DNA of 64,000 bases, taken from positions 5,766,001 through 5,830,000 of the forward strand of contig NZ_JACHNF010000001.1 of assembly GCF_014205295.1 (NCBI RefSeq), read 5' to 3'. Made by a program: the position numbers and the translations under genes. Positions 46,832 to 55,959 of this stretch are shown here, piece by piece. Numbering within the stretch: the stretch's first letter is position 1; the number at the start of each line of letters is the position of its first letter. The notes under the pieces are model-generated. The model was not told where the DNA came from, did not search any database, and saw only the letters and a program-made list of their open reading frames with translations. Source of the DNA: Kribbella solani (GTDB lineage: Bacteria; Actinomycetota; Actinomycetes; Propionibacteriales; Kribbellaceae).

Positions 46832-47698
46832 GTGAGTCTGTTCAGGAAGGACCCCGATTCCGGCCGCGGTGACCACGATGCCGGCGAGAACGGAAGCTTC
46901 TGGCAACAGCGCGGCTTCATCGCCGCGGTGATCGTGGTCGGCGCGGTCGTCGTCTGCGGGGTGGTGTGGGTCCTGGCGGGCCGTACAGGTCAGCCGGGTG
47001 CCCAGCCGAGCACTTCGCCGAGCGTGGTCGTACCTTCCGGGCAGCCCACCCGCGAGCCGTCGGTGCCACCCGCCACACCGACGGAGCTGCCGTCCAGCTC
47101 GAACTCGTCCCGGCCGACCCCACCACCACCTCCGAACAACAGCACCGGCGGCTGCAACAACCCGAAGCCGGACCAGGCGATCCCGCGGCTGCTCGCGCCG
47201 CCGGCCGTCAGCTGGACGTTCGAGGGTGACATCCTGATCCCGCTGCAGGCGGCCGGTGGGCCGGCGACGACCTCGTCGACCGGCGTCCGATCCTGCTTCG
47301 CGCACTCGCCGACCGGGGCGGTGCTCGCGGCGATGGTGATGCTCGGTCAGGTCAGCAACCAGCAGATCGGCATCGAGGTACTCGAGACCCGCACGATGCC
47401 GGGTCCGGGCCGGGCCAAGGCGATCGCCGGGCTCAAGCAGGAGATGGCCACCCCGCAGGCACAGGTCAACGTGCAGTTCGCGGGCTTCAAGGTGCTCGAC
47501 TACACCCCCGGCCGCGCTCTCATCCAGATCGCCGCCGAGCTCGAGAACAAGGGCATCGGCGCGCTGCCGATCACCATGGTGTGGTCGCACGGCGACTGGC
47601 GGGTGCAGCTGCAGGAGGACGGCTCCTTCAACGGACAGGTGAGTCCGGACATCCTGTCCGGACTGAACGGCTACGTCAGGTTCAGTGGTGCCTCGTGA
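46832..47698 (+). CDS. bitopic membrane protein with periplasmic-type domain (VirB8/TcpC position)
   Basis: A 288-residue protein: charged N-terminus, one TM helix (about 28-50), Pro/Ser/Thr linker, then a domain of about 170 residues (WTFEGDILIPL to SGLNGYVRFSG) that looks like an NTF2-like fold found in VirB8, TraM and TcpC of Gram-positive conjugation systems. Probably DUF8175; the fold call is inference. GTG 46832 follows GGAG. It overlaps the next gene by GTGA. Confidence 0.7.
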   Translation: MSLFRKDPDSGRGDHDAGENGSFWQQRGFIAAVIVVGAVVVCGVVWVLAGRTGQPGAQPSTSPSVVVPSGQPTREPSVPPATPTELPSSSNSSRPTPPPPPNNSTGGCNNPKPDQAIPRLLAPPAVSWTFEGDILIPLQAAGGPATTSSTGVRSCFAHSPTGAVLAAMVMLGQVSNQQIGIEVLETRTMPGPGRAKAIAGLKQEMATPQAQVNVQFAGFKVLDYTPGRALIQIAAELENKGIGALPITMVWSHGDWRVQLQEDGSFNGQVSPDILSGLNGYVRFSGAS

Positions 47699-48597
47699 TC
47701 GCCCTCAACTGCTGGCTCCCGACGGAGTGGAAGGGCTGCATCGAGCGGGCCCTCGGCGAGGCCGTCAACCAGGCCTTCGGCGGCTTCTTCAAGCTCATCT
47801 TCGACGCCATCACCGCGGTCGTGGTGGCGGCGGTCGAGGACGTGCTGAAGGCGGTCGGCCTGCTCTGGGTTTACATCAAGACGCCGGACATCGCGCAGAG
47901 CGGCCCGGTCGACTTCATCCAGGTACACACCAACTACATCCTCGGCGTGGTCGCGTTCATCGCGGTGATCGTCGGCGCGGTCCAGATGGCGATCTCGCAC
48001 CGGGGTGAGCCGCTGAAGGAGATCCTCAAGTCGCTGCTGACGATGGTGGTGGTGTCGTTCTCCGGCGCGCTCTTCGCCGGCACGCTGATCGCGGCCGCGG
48101 ACGACTTCTCGGCCTGGATCATCGGTCAGTCGCTGAACACCAACGGCCACTCGTTCGCGAAGTCGCTGGCCGAGAAGATGGTGGATCCGCTGAAGGATCC
48201 GGGCAACCTGATGGGCTTCATGCTGGTGATCTGCGTCGGCGTGCTGATGGTCATCACCGCCATCATCCAGCTGGCGCTGATGATCGTCCGGTACGGGATG
48301 CTCGTGCTGCTGGTCGGCGTACTGCCGCTGACCGCCGCGGCGACGAACACCGAGATGGGCATGATGTGGTTCAAGAAGGCGATCGGCTGGCTGGCCGGAT
48401 TCATCATCTACAAACCGGTCGCGGCGCTGATCTACGCCACCGCGATCTATCTGATGTCACCGCCGGACCCGGCCGGCGGGACGGCGCCGGACGGTACCTC
48501 GCAGACCCTCAAGATCGTCATGGGTATCACGATGATGATCATGGCAGTCGTCGCGCTGCCGGCCCTGCTCCGGTTCGTCTCGCCAAGGACATCCTGA
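47695..48597 (+). CDS. VirB6/TrbL-like polytopic membrane protein A
   Basis: A 300-residue protein with about six TM helices. The block AAATNTEMGMMWFKKAIGWL, then FIIYKPVAALIYATAIYL, recurs almost unchanged in the next gene, so the two are paralogues. This topology is that of VirB6/TrbL/TcpH channel proteins. GTG 47695 overlaps the previous gene by four bases; one base separates its stop from the next ATG. Confidence 0.78.
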   Translation: MIALNCWLPTEWKGCIERALGEAVNQAFGGFFKLIFDAITAVVVAAVEDVLKAVGLLWVYIKTPDIAQSGPVDFIQVHTNYILGVVAFIAVIVGAVQMAISHRGEPLKEILKSLLTMVVVSFSGALFAGTLIAAADDFSAWIIGQSLNTNGHSFAKSLAEKMVDPLKDPGNLMGFMLVICVGVLMVITAIIQLALMIVRYGMLVLLVGVLPLTAAATNTEMGMMWFKKAIGWLAGFIIYKPVAALIYATAIYLMSPPDPAGGTAPDGTSQTLKIVMGITMMIMAVVALPALLRFVSPRTS

Positions 48598-48598
48598 C

Positions 48599-50173
48599 AT
48601 GATTCCGCTCAGCTGGGTCTCGACGCTCTTCAAGTACATCTCGGAAGTGCTCGCTCCCTTTGTCGCGAAGGTGATCCAATTGATCTTCCAGCCGATCCTC
48701 GACGCTGTCGGCACGGCGGTCGGGACGATCATGAGCACGATCGCGACGTTCTGGATCTACGTGCCGACGCCGGCCGTCGCGGGTGCCGACGACACCAAGA
48801 CCGGTTCGGTGGCCTGGATCTGGGAGCACACCAGCTTCATCGTCGGTTTCGTCGCCATGATCGGCCTGCTGGTCGCCGGTATCCAGATGGCCTGGAGTCA
48901 TCGTGGTGAAGCGGCTCGCGACATCCTCCGGTCGCTGATCACGCTCGCGATCGCGTCGGCCTTCACCATCGCGGTCGCGCAGGCGCTGATCGCGGCCGGT
49001 GACAAGTTCTCCGACTGCCTGGTCACCACGGCGCTGACGACGTCCGGTAACGGCTGGACCTGCGGGATCGGCGCGGGCGGCGCGACGCAGTTCGGCAAGG
49101 TGATGACGACCCTGCTCGGCTTCGCCGCGGTGGCCGCGATCGCGGGCTCACCGATCGGGATCGGGATCATGCTCACGATCGGCATCCTCTGCATCGTCGC
49201 CGGGGTGATCCAGATCGTGCTGATGGTGGTCCGCAGCGCGATGCTGATCCTGCTGCTCGGCGTACTGCCGATCGCGGCCGCGGCGACGAACACCGAGATG
49301 GGCCGAAGCTGGTTCAAGCGAATACTCTCCTGGATCTTCGCGTTCATCCTGTACAAACCGGTGGCCGCGATCGTGTACGCCACCGCGATCCGGCTGACCA
49401 CCAACAACGGTGACCTGTCCTTCGACCTCTCCGATCCCTCGAAGGTCGGCAATCAGCTGATGAACATGGTCACCGGTCTGACCATGCTGGTGCTGGCGTT
49501 GTTCGCGTTGCCGGCGCTGATGCGGTTCATCGTGCCGATGGTGGCGGCCACCGCCGGCGGTGCCGGGGCCGGCATGATCGCGGCGCAGATGGCCGGTCCG
49601 CTGGTGAGCAAGATGGGCGACATGGCCAACAAGGCCGGCCAGGAGGGTGGCGACGACGGTGGCGGGCCGGACGGCGCCCAGAACGTCGGCCGCGCGCCGC
49701 AACAGTCCCAGGGCGGCGGCGGTGGCGGCGGAGGCGGCGGAGGTGGAGGCGGCGGTGGTGGCGGTGGTGGCGGTGGTGAAGCCACTGGCGCCGGTGGCGG
49801 TGAAGCCGCGGCCGGTGGTGAAGGTGCCGGTGCCGCCGCGGGTGGCGAAGGCGCGGCCGCCGGCGCGGGTGCGGGTGCGGGTGGTGCGGGCGCCGGTGCC
49901 GCGGCGGCCGGCCCGGCAGCCGCGGTAGCCGCTCCGGTCGCTGCCTTCGTGGCCGTCGAGAAGGGCCTCCAGAAGGCCGGCCGGACGGCGGCGTCCGAGG
50001 GCGCCGACAACAACGCCATGGACGCCGGCTCCGAAAGCGGCGGCCCGGGTGGCGGTAGCCAGGGCCCGACCGGCAGCGCCGACGAGGTCCGCGACCGTGG
50101 TCGCGACAACCAGAGATTCAACGACAACCAACCACCTCCACCACCACCGGACGGACCAAGTGGCAGCGGCTGA
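48599..50173 (+). CDS. VirB6/TrbL-like polytopic membrane protein B with poly-Gly/Ala tail
   Basis: A 524-residue protein. Residues 1-330 match protein A in topology and in the AAATNTEMGRSWFKRILSW / FILYKPVAAIVYATAIRL block. The C-terminal ~190 residues are a cytoplasmic or surface low-complexity tail with a run of 22 Gly (49712-49777), Ala/Gly-rich stretches and a final Pro run. Such long tails are known in VirB6/TraG-type proteins. Its 3' end overlaps the next gene by 14 bases. Confidence 0.78.
   Translation: MIPLSWVSTLFKYISEVLAPFVAKVIQLIFQPILDAVGTAVGTIMSTIATFWIYVPTPAVAGADDTKTGSVAWIWEHTSFIVGFVAMIGLLVAGIQMAWSHRGEAARDILRSLITLAIASAFTIAVAQALIAAGDKFSDCLVTTALTTSGNGWTCGIGAGGATQFGKVMTTLLGFAAVAAIAGSPIGIGIMLTIGILCIVAGVIQIVLMVVRSAMLILLLGVLPIAAAATNTEMGRSWFKRILSWIFAFILYKPVAAIVYATAIRLTTNNGDLSFDLSDPSKVGNQLMNMVTGLTMLVLALFALPALMRFIVPMVAATAGGAGAGMIAAQMAGPLVSKMGDMANKAGQEGGDDGGGPDGAQNVGRAPQQSQGGGGGGGGGGGGGGGGGGGGGGEATGAGGGEAAAGGEGAGAAAGGEGAAAGAGAGAGGAGAGAAAAGPAAAVAAPVAAFVAVEKGLQKAGRTAASEGADNNAMDAGSESGGPGGGSQGPTGSADEVRDRGRDNQRFNDNQPPPPPPDGPSGSG
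49712..49777 (+). repeat. 22-codon glycine run
   Basis: GGN codons only, with GGC, GGT and GGA mixed, so it has been kept at protein level rather than by recent slippage. It lies at the start of the low-complexity tail of VirB6-like protein B. Confidence 0.95.
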
Positions 50174-51668
50174 CAACGTACGACGCGCACCTCGCACCTA
50201 CGGCAACTGGCGCCAGCCCGCCTCCGCGGGCATCGCCGGCCTGGGAACGCTCGGCACCATGCTGATGATGGGCGGCCTGGTGATGACCATCATCATGATG
50301 ATGGCGGCCGGGCTGATCGCGGCGATCGTGACCATCTTCATCGTCGCGATCCTGCTGCTGATGCTGATGACCAAGGACAAGCACGGACAGTCCGCGCTGC
50401 AGCGGCTCTCGACCAGCATTGGATGGCAACGGGCAAAGATGGCGAAGCACAACAACTACCGCTCCGGACCGCTCGGCCGGACCCCCTGGGGCAAGTTCCA
50501 GCTTCCAGGTCTGGCCGCCGCCTCCCAGCTGAGCGAGTACCAGGACTCGTACGGGCGCCCGTTCGCGCTGCTGTACTACCCCAGCACCCGGCACTTCACG
50601 GTGGTCATCAACGCCGAGCCGGACGGTGCCTCGCTGGTCGATGAGGACCAGGTCGACGTCTGGGTCGCGCACTGGGGCCAGTGGCTCGCGTCGCTCGGTC
50701 ACGAGCCCGGCGTGGTGGCGGCATCGGTGACGGTGGAGAGCGCTCCGGACACCGGCATCCGGCTGCGCCGCGAGGTCAGCAACAACATGCAGGACGGGAC
50801 GCCGGCGATCGCCCGGGCGATGCTCACCGAGGTGGTGCAGAGCTACCCGGTGGGATCCGCGCTGGTGTCGGCCCGGGTCGCGCTGACCTTCAAGGGCACT
50901 GACCGCAGCGGCAAGCGCCGCAAGGAAGACGACATGGGCCGAGAGCTCGCCGCCCGGCTGCCCGCGCTGACCCAGAGCCTCAACGCCACCGGAGCCGGTG
51001 CGGCCCGTCCCGTCACCGCGCAGGAGCTGTGTGAGGCGGTCCGGATCGCGTACGACCCCGCGTCCGCCGTACTGATCGACGAGGCCCGGAGCCAGGGCAT
51101 GGCGCCGGAGCTGCAGTGGACCGACGTCGGCCCGTCCGGCGCGCAGGCGTTCTGGGACAAGTACCGGCACGACTCTGCCTGGTCGGTGACCTGGCAGATG
51201 TCGCAGGCACCGCGTGGTGAGGTGTTCTCGTCGGTGCTGTCCCAGCTGGTCGCGCCGCACCCGGACATCGACCGCAAGCGCGTCACACTGCTGTACCGCC
51301 CGCTGGACGCTGCCACCTCGGCCCGGATGGTCGAGGCCGACAAGCGCAACGCGTCGTTCCGCGCCACCACGTCGAGCCGGCCGTCGGCACGCAACATGGC
51401 CGAGGCCCGCGCTGCCGACCGGACCGCGCAGGAAGAGGCCCGCGGCGCGGGGCTGGTCAACTTCGGCATGGTCGTGACCGGCACGGTGATGTCGGCCGAG
51501 CAGATTCCGGACATGATTGCTGCCATCGACAACCTCGGCGCCACGGCGCGAGTTCTGCTCCGGCAGTCGTACGGTTCGCAGGACTCCGCGTTCGTGGCCG
51601 CGTTGCCGCTGGGTGTCGTACTGCAGAGCCACCTGGCCGTTCCGGCCGGGCTGCGGGAAGCCCTGTGA
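50160..51668 (+). CDS. SCO6880-family protein (VirB3 + VirB4 N-domain-like)
   Basis: A 502-residue protein. Two close TM helices at about 23-65 (a VirB3/PrgI-like hairpin), followed by a soluble region of about 430 residues with FALLYYPSTRHFTVVINAEP, WVAHWGQWLASLGHEPGV and SWSVTWQMSQAPRG-like blocks, as in SCO6880 proteins of Streptomyces. No Walker motif. It is the natural partner of the next gene: together they resemble one VirB4 split in two. GTG 50160 lies within the previous gene's end. Confidence 0.8.
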   Translation: MAAADNVRRAPRTYGNWRQPASAGIAGLGTLGTMLMMGGLVMTIIMMMAAGLIAAIVTIFIVAILLLMLMTKDKHGQSALQRLSTSIGWQRAKMAKHNNYRSGPLGRTPWGKFQLPGLAAASQLSEYQDSYGRPFALLYYPSTRHFTVVINAEPDGASLVDEDQVDVWVAHWGQWLASLGHEPGVVAASVTVESAPDTGIRLRREVSNNMQDGTPAIARAMLTEVVQSYPVGSALVSARVALTFKGTDRSGKRRKEDDMGRELAARLPALTQSLNATGAGAARPVTAQELCEAVRIAYDPASAVLIDEARSQGMAPELQWTDVGPSGAQAFWDKYRHDSAWSVTWQMSQAPRGEVFSSVLSQLVAPHPDIDRKRVTLLYRPLDAATSARMVEADKRNASFRATTSSRPSARNMAEARAADRTAQEEARGAGLVNFGMVVTGTVMSAEQIPDMIAAIDNLGATARVLLRQSYGSQDSAFVAALPLGVVLQSHLAVPAGLREAL

Positions 51669-51726
51669 CCAGCCTTGTGACAAGCCCCGTGATCCGAATT
51701 CGCTCAGTGACTTCTGGGGAGGCACG

Positions 51727-53340
51727 GTGAGCAAGAAGGAGAAGAAGCCGGTCGATCCGAGCCGGCGGGGCAAGCGCCCGATGCCGCGCGGCTGGCCGGG
51801 TCCGGGCGGTGGCTACTCGACGTACCTGCAGGCACCGGCGGAGTGGCGCGGTACGACGGTGCAGGTCTGCGGTATGTGGCCGTTCGGCGCCGGTACCGGC
51901 AGCCCGATGGTCGGTGTACCGATCGGGCGGAACATCCTGTCCGGCGCGACCATGTGCTGTGACCCGATCAGCTGGTTCATGCGGGCCAAACTGATCTCGA
52001 ACCCGTCGATGTTCGTGCTCGGCAAGCCAGGTCTGGGCAAGTCCACCATCACCCGGCGGATGGCGCTCGGCCTGGCCGGGTACGGCGTGATGCCGCTGGT
52101 GCTCGGTGACCTGAAACCCGACTACAAGGACCTGATCGAGGCGCTCGGTGGTCAGGTGATCCAGCTCGGTCGCGGGCGTGGGCACCTGAACGTACTCGAC
52201 CCGGGCGAGTCGCGGGAGGCGGCGCTGCGGCTGACCGGCAAGGCCCGCGAGGCGATCCAGGCGGACGCGCACGGCCGCCGGCAGACGATGGTGTCGGCGC
52301 TGATCTCGATCATGCGCTCGCAGCCGCCGAACGACCGCGAGGAGACCATCCTCGACGAGGCGCTGAAGGTCCTGGACGAGCGGTTCCAAGGGACGCCGGT
52401 GCTGCGCGACCTGCTCCAGGTCGTCCAGGACGCACCGGACCGGGTCCGCAACGTGGCGCTGGACCGCGGCAGCCTGGACCGGTACCGGCAGATCACCGAA
52501 GGTCTGGAGGCCTCGCTGATCGGTCTGGTCGGCGGTGGCCGGCTCGGTGAGATCTTCTCCGAGCAGACCGACAACCCGATGCAGATGGACCGTCCGGTCG
52601 TGTTCGACGTGTCCAACATCGACGACTCCGAGACCAACCTGCAGGCCGCGGTGCTGCTGGCCTGCTGGTCGTACGGGTTCGGCGCGGTCGCGGTCGCGCA
52701 AGCACTGGCCGACGCGGGCCTGGAGCCGCGGCGGCACTACTTCGTCATCCTGGACGAGCTCTGGCGGGTGCTGCGCGCCGGCCGTGGTCTGGTCGACCGC
52801 GTCGACGCGCTGACCCGGCTGAACCGGCAGCGTGGTGTCGGGATGGCGATGATCTCGCACACCATGTCCGACCTGCTGGCGCTGGAGGCGCCGGAGGACC
52901 GGATGAAGGCGAAGGGATTCGTCGAGCGGTCCGGCATGGTCATCTGCGGTGGTCTGCCGCGGGCCGAGATGGACAACCTGACCGAGGTCGTGCCGATGTC
53001 CCAGGAGGAGCAGAACATGCTCATCGGCTGGCAGGACCCGCCGGCCTGGGATCCGGCCACCGGTCAGGAGACGGCACCACCTGGACGAGGCAACTTCCTG
53101 GTCAAGGTCGGTGGCCGGCCGGGCATCCCCGTACACGTCGGCCTCACTTCGGTCGAGCGCGAGATCAACGACACCAACAAGCTGTGGACGACCGGCGACG
53201 ACGGCAAGCCGCTCAAGGTGGAGGTCGCGCCGGACGGTACCGAAGAGGTCGTCGGTCAGTACAGCCTGGACGACCCGGCGCTGTTGCCGCCGCCCGATCC
53301 GACCACCCGGCTGGCCGCCCGAACGGGAGTTGACGAGTAA
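51727..53340 (+). CDS. VirB4-like ATPase (motor domain only)
   Basis: A 537-residue cytoplasmic ATPase. Walker A GKPGLGKST at 99-107, Walker B YFVILDELW (D343, E344), and TRLNRQRGVGMAMISHTMSD after it, the arrangement of VirB4/TraC motors. The VirB4 N-domain is missing and seems to be the preceding SCO6880-type protein. GTG 51727 follows GGGGAGG; its TAA shares one base with the next ATG. Confidence 0.9.
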   Translation: MSKKEKKPVDPSRRGKRPMPRGWPGPGGGYSTYLQAPAEWRGTTVQVCGMWPFGAGTGSPMVGVPIGRNILSGATMCCDPISWFMRAKLISNPSMFVLGKPGLGKSTITRRMALGLAGYGVMPLVLGDLKPDYKDLIEALGGQVIQLGRGRGHLNVLDPGESREAALRLTGKAREAIQADAHGRRQTMVSALISIMRSQPPNDREETILDEALKVLDERFQGTPVLRDLLQVVQDAPDRVRNVALDRGSLDRYRQITEGLEASLIGLVGGGRLGEIFSEQTDNPMQMDRPVVFDVSNIDDSETNLQAAVLLACWSYGFGAVAVAQALADAGLEPRRHYFVILDELWRVLRAGRGLVDRVDALTRLNRQRGVGMAMISHTMSDLLALEAPEDRMKAKGFVERSGMVICGGLPRAEMDNLTEVVPMSQEEQNMLIGWQDPPAWDPATGQETAPPGRGNFLVKVGGRPGIPVHVGLTSVEREINDTNKLWTTGDDGKPLKVEVAPDGTEEVVGQYSLDDPALLPPPDPTTRLAARTGVDE

Positions 53341-55181
53341 TGGCACAAGGGAAGAAGAGCACCGGTCCGGGCGGGTTGTCCGCCGAGTCGATCCTGGTCT
53401 TCATCGGCGTCGGCCTGTTCGGCCTGGTGATGCTGTCGGTCTGGGGCGCGTTGAAGGTCGCCGCCGCGGTCAACAACACCCGCCCGGTGCCACAGCCGTT
53501 CATGGCGCTGGCCGAGCTGATCAAGGGCCGCCTCGTCTGGTCCGGCGCGGCTACCGGGATGCTGCTGCTCGAGCTGATCGTCGTGGCCGGTCTGGGTGTC
53601 GGTGGCTGGATGCTGGTCCGCAAGAAGCAGCAGTCCATCGGCCGGGTCGACCGGCAGGCGCACCTGATGTCGAAGCGGTCCGAGATCTACAAGCTGACCC
53701 GCGAAGGCGCGCAGGAGAAGGCGAACCAGCTCGGCGCCGGGCATGCCGGTCCGGGCATCATGATCGGCCGGACCGTCCGGGACAATGTGGATGTCTTCGG
53801 CAACTGGGAGGACATGCACGTCGACATCTGGGGTCCGCGTACCGGTAAGACCACGTCCCGCGCCGTGCCGGCGATCCTGGACGCGCCGGGCTGTGTCATC
53901 GCCACCTCGAACAAGCGGGACATCGTCGACGCCACCCGCGGACCGCGCCTGGAGAAGGGCCCGGTCTGGGTGTTCGACCCGCAGGAAGTCTGCGAGGAGC
54001 CGAACACCTGGTGGTGGAACCCGCTGACCTACATCACCGACGAGACCAAGGCCCGTGAGCTCGCCGAACACTTCGTCGCCTCGCAGCGTGACCTGACCGC
54101 CCAGACCGACGCCTTCTTCGACGCCGCCGGTACGGACCTGCTGTCTGGTCTGCTGCTCGCCGCCGCGGTGGCGAAGCGGCCGATCACCCAGGTGTACAGC
54201 TGGCTGGCCGACCAGCGCAACGACGAGCCGGAGCGCATCCTGCGCAACACCCCGGGTCTGCAGCTCTCCGCGGACGCCCTGTCCGGTGTCATCAACGCGC
54301 CGGACAAGCAGCGCGCGGGTGTGTACGGTACGGCGCAGCAGAGCGCCCAGTTCCTGGTCAACCGCAAGGTCACCCGCTGGGTCGTCCCGAACGGGCCGAA
54401 CGACAACCGGCCGCAGTTCAACCCGCACGAGTTCGTCCGCAACGGCGGCACCCTGTACAGCCTCTCCAAGGAGGGCGCCGGTACGGCCGGTCCGCTGGTC
54501 ACCGCGCTGACGGTCGCCGTCGTCGAGGCAGCCGAGCAGTACGCGCGCGGCTGTCCGATGGGCCGGATGCCGAGCCCGCTGGTCGGCGTACTGGACGAGG
54601 CCGCGAACGTGTGCCGGTGGAAGAACCTCCCCGACCTGTACTCGCACTTCGGTTCCCGCGGCATCGTGCTGATGACGATCCTGCAGTCCTGGGCGCAGGG
54701 CCAGGAGTGCTGGGGCGACCACGGCATGCAGAAGCTGTGGGGTTCGGCGAACATCCGCGTGTACGGCGGTGGTGCCGCGGACTCCAGCTTCCTGGAGAAC
54801 CTGAGCAAGATGATCGGTGACTACGACATCAGCTCGAACTCGGTTTCGTACAACGAGGGCAAGCGCGGTACCAGCAAGCAGATGCAGCGGCACAACATCA
54901 TGGAGGTCTCGGACCTGGCCGCGATGCCACCGGGGCGTGCGGTCGTGTTCCCGTCCGGTATCCCGGCCACGCTGGTGAAGACGGTGCCGTGGTTCACCCG
55001 TCCGGACGCCGGTGCGGTGAAGGCGTCGCTGGCGAAGTACGATCCGGGAGCGGCGTCGAAGGTGCCGGTCAGCAACAACCCGTGGGTGTCCGCGGGTAGC
55101 CAGCAACAGCCGCCGGCGCAGCGTGGCCCGGAGCGGCCGGTCTGGGAGCAGAACGAGGGAGACAACCGCGGTGGATGGTGA
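53340..55181 (+). CDS. VirD4-like type IV coupling protein (TraG/TraD family)
   Basis: A 613-residue protein: two N-terminal TM helices (about 18-40 and 66-92), then the RecA-like motor with Walker A GPRTGKTT (165-172), VIATSNKRDIVDATRG, WNPLTYI and Walker B LVGVLDEAAN. QSWAQGQECWG with a glutamine and the GGAADSSFLENLSKMIGDY block are typical of T4CP. It should bring the substrate (DNA or protein) to the channel. Confidence 0.93.
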   Translation: MAQGKKSTGPGGLSAESILVFIGVGLFGLVMLSVWGALKVAAAVNNTRPVPQPFMALAELIKGRLVWSGAATGMLLLELIVVAGLGVGGWMLVRKKQQSIGRVDRQAHLMSKRSEIYKLTREGAQEKANQLGAGHAGPGIMIGRTVRDNVDVFGNWEDMHVDIWGPRTGKTTSRAVPAILDAPGCVIATSNKRDIVDATRGPRLEKGPVWVFDPQEVCEEPNTWWWNPLTYITDETKARELAEHFVASQRDLTAQTDAFFDAAGTDLLSGLLLAAAVAKRPITQVYSWLADQRNDEPERILRNTPGLQLSADALSGVINAPDKQRAGVYGTAQQSAQFLVNRKVTRWVVPNGPNDNRPQFNPHEFVRNGGTLYSLSKEGAGTAGPLVTALTVAVVEAAEQYARGCPMGRMPSPLVGVLDEAANVCRWKNLPDLYSHFGSRGIVLMTILQSWAQGQECWGDHGMQKLWGSANIRVYGGGAADSSFLENLSKMIGDYDISSNSVSYNEGKRGTSKQMQRHNIMEVSDLAAMPPGRAVVFPSGIPATLVKTVPWFTRPDAGAVKASLAKYDPGAASKVPVSNNPWVSAGSQQQPPAQRGPERPVWEQNEGDNRGGW

Positions 55182-55545
55182 ACAGGAGCTCTTCTACCCG
55201 CACGTCGCGGCGTTCGTCGAAGACCGGTTGATCTACCTGTACACGCGCCGGCTCGGGCAGCAGTTCATCTGGTGCCCGGAGTGGTACCGGCATGCGGAGG
55301 CACTGAGCCGGCTGGACTCGATCTGGCGGGCCTGGGAGCACCTGCGGCTCGACCCGGCGACCGGCATGTCGGTCTGGTGGCGTGACCACGCCGACCCGCA
55401 CATGATGGCGCTGCTGGACCCGGACGGCCCGTTCGCGGCCTGCCGGAACAACACGCACACGGACTACCCGATCCCGCCGCTTCCGGTGCAGGAGCCGCCG
55501 GCGGGTCTGTTCTTCGACCAGCGCCAGCCCAGCGTCGGCATCTGA
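55171..55545 (+). CDS. DUF4913 protein
   Basis: A 124-residue soluble protein. WCPEWYRHAEALSRLDSIWRAWE, DPATGMSVWWRDHADPHMMAL and DGPFAACR are the DUF4913 (PF16259) pattern, common in actinobacterial plasmids and integrative elements next to transfer genes. Function unknown. GTG 55171 follows GAGGGAG and overlaps the coupling-protein gene by 11 bases. Confidence 0.88.
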   Translation: MDGEQELFYPHVAAFVEDRLIYLYTRRLGQQFIWCPEWYRHAEALSRLDSIWRAWEHLRLDPATGMSVWWRDHADPHMMALLDPDGPFAACRNNTHTDYPIPPLPVQEPPAGLFFDQRQPSVGI

Positions 55546-55564
55546 CCATGTGCGGCCTCTGATC

Positions 55565-55921
55565 ATGTGGCGGTGGGGCAACCTGCTACTGGCTTTCCTG
55601 GTCGAGCTGGTTGCCCTGGGCGTCTTCGCCTGGTGGGGCTGGGAGACCGGGGGTACGACGGCCACCCGCTGGCTGCTCGCACTCGGACTGCCGCTGGTTG
55701 CCGCGATCGGCTGGGGACTGTTCGCGGCGCCGACGGCCCGGCGCACCACGCCGGCGCTGCGCTGGACGGTAAAGGTCCTGGTCTTCGGCCTGGCGGGTGC
55801 GGCCCTGTGGAGCTTGAGGCACCCGCTGCTCGGCGTCGCGTTCGTCGTGGTGGTCGCGGCGAACCTGCTGATCATCCACACCCAGAACCTGCAGCCCGCA
55901 CCGTCGAAGCCGGCGGGATAG
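55565..55921 (+). CDS. YrdB/DUF2568-like membrane protein
   Basis: A 118-residue protein with four TM helices: LLLAFLVELVALGVFAWWGW, then LALGLPLVAAIGWGLFAAP, the characteristic FAAPTARR loop and two further helices. The family function is unknown. ATG 55565; a GTG at 55550 is in frame. It follows DUF4913 by 19 bases but belongs to a housekeeping family, so co-function with the secretion locus is doubtful. Confidence 0.85.
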   Translation: MWRWGNLLLAFLVELVALGVFAWWGWETGGTTATRWLLALGLPLVAAIGWGLFAAPTARRTTPALRWTVKVLVFGLAGAALWSLRHPLLGVAFVVVVAANLLIIHTQNLQPAPSKPAG

Positions 55922-55959
55922 CGGTCCGGCCGGATCACCAGCAGCCGTCTGGAGCGCTG

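Noticed and set aside
51457..53346. Minus-strand frame of 629 residues opposite the VirB4-like gene
   Set aside because: Shadow frame; the plus strand has Walker A/B motifs and ordered gene overlaps.
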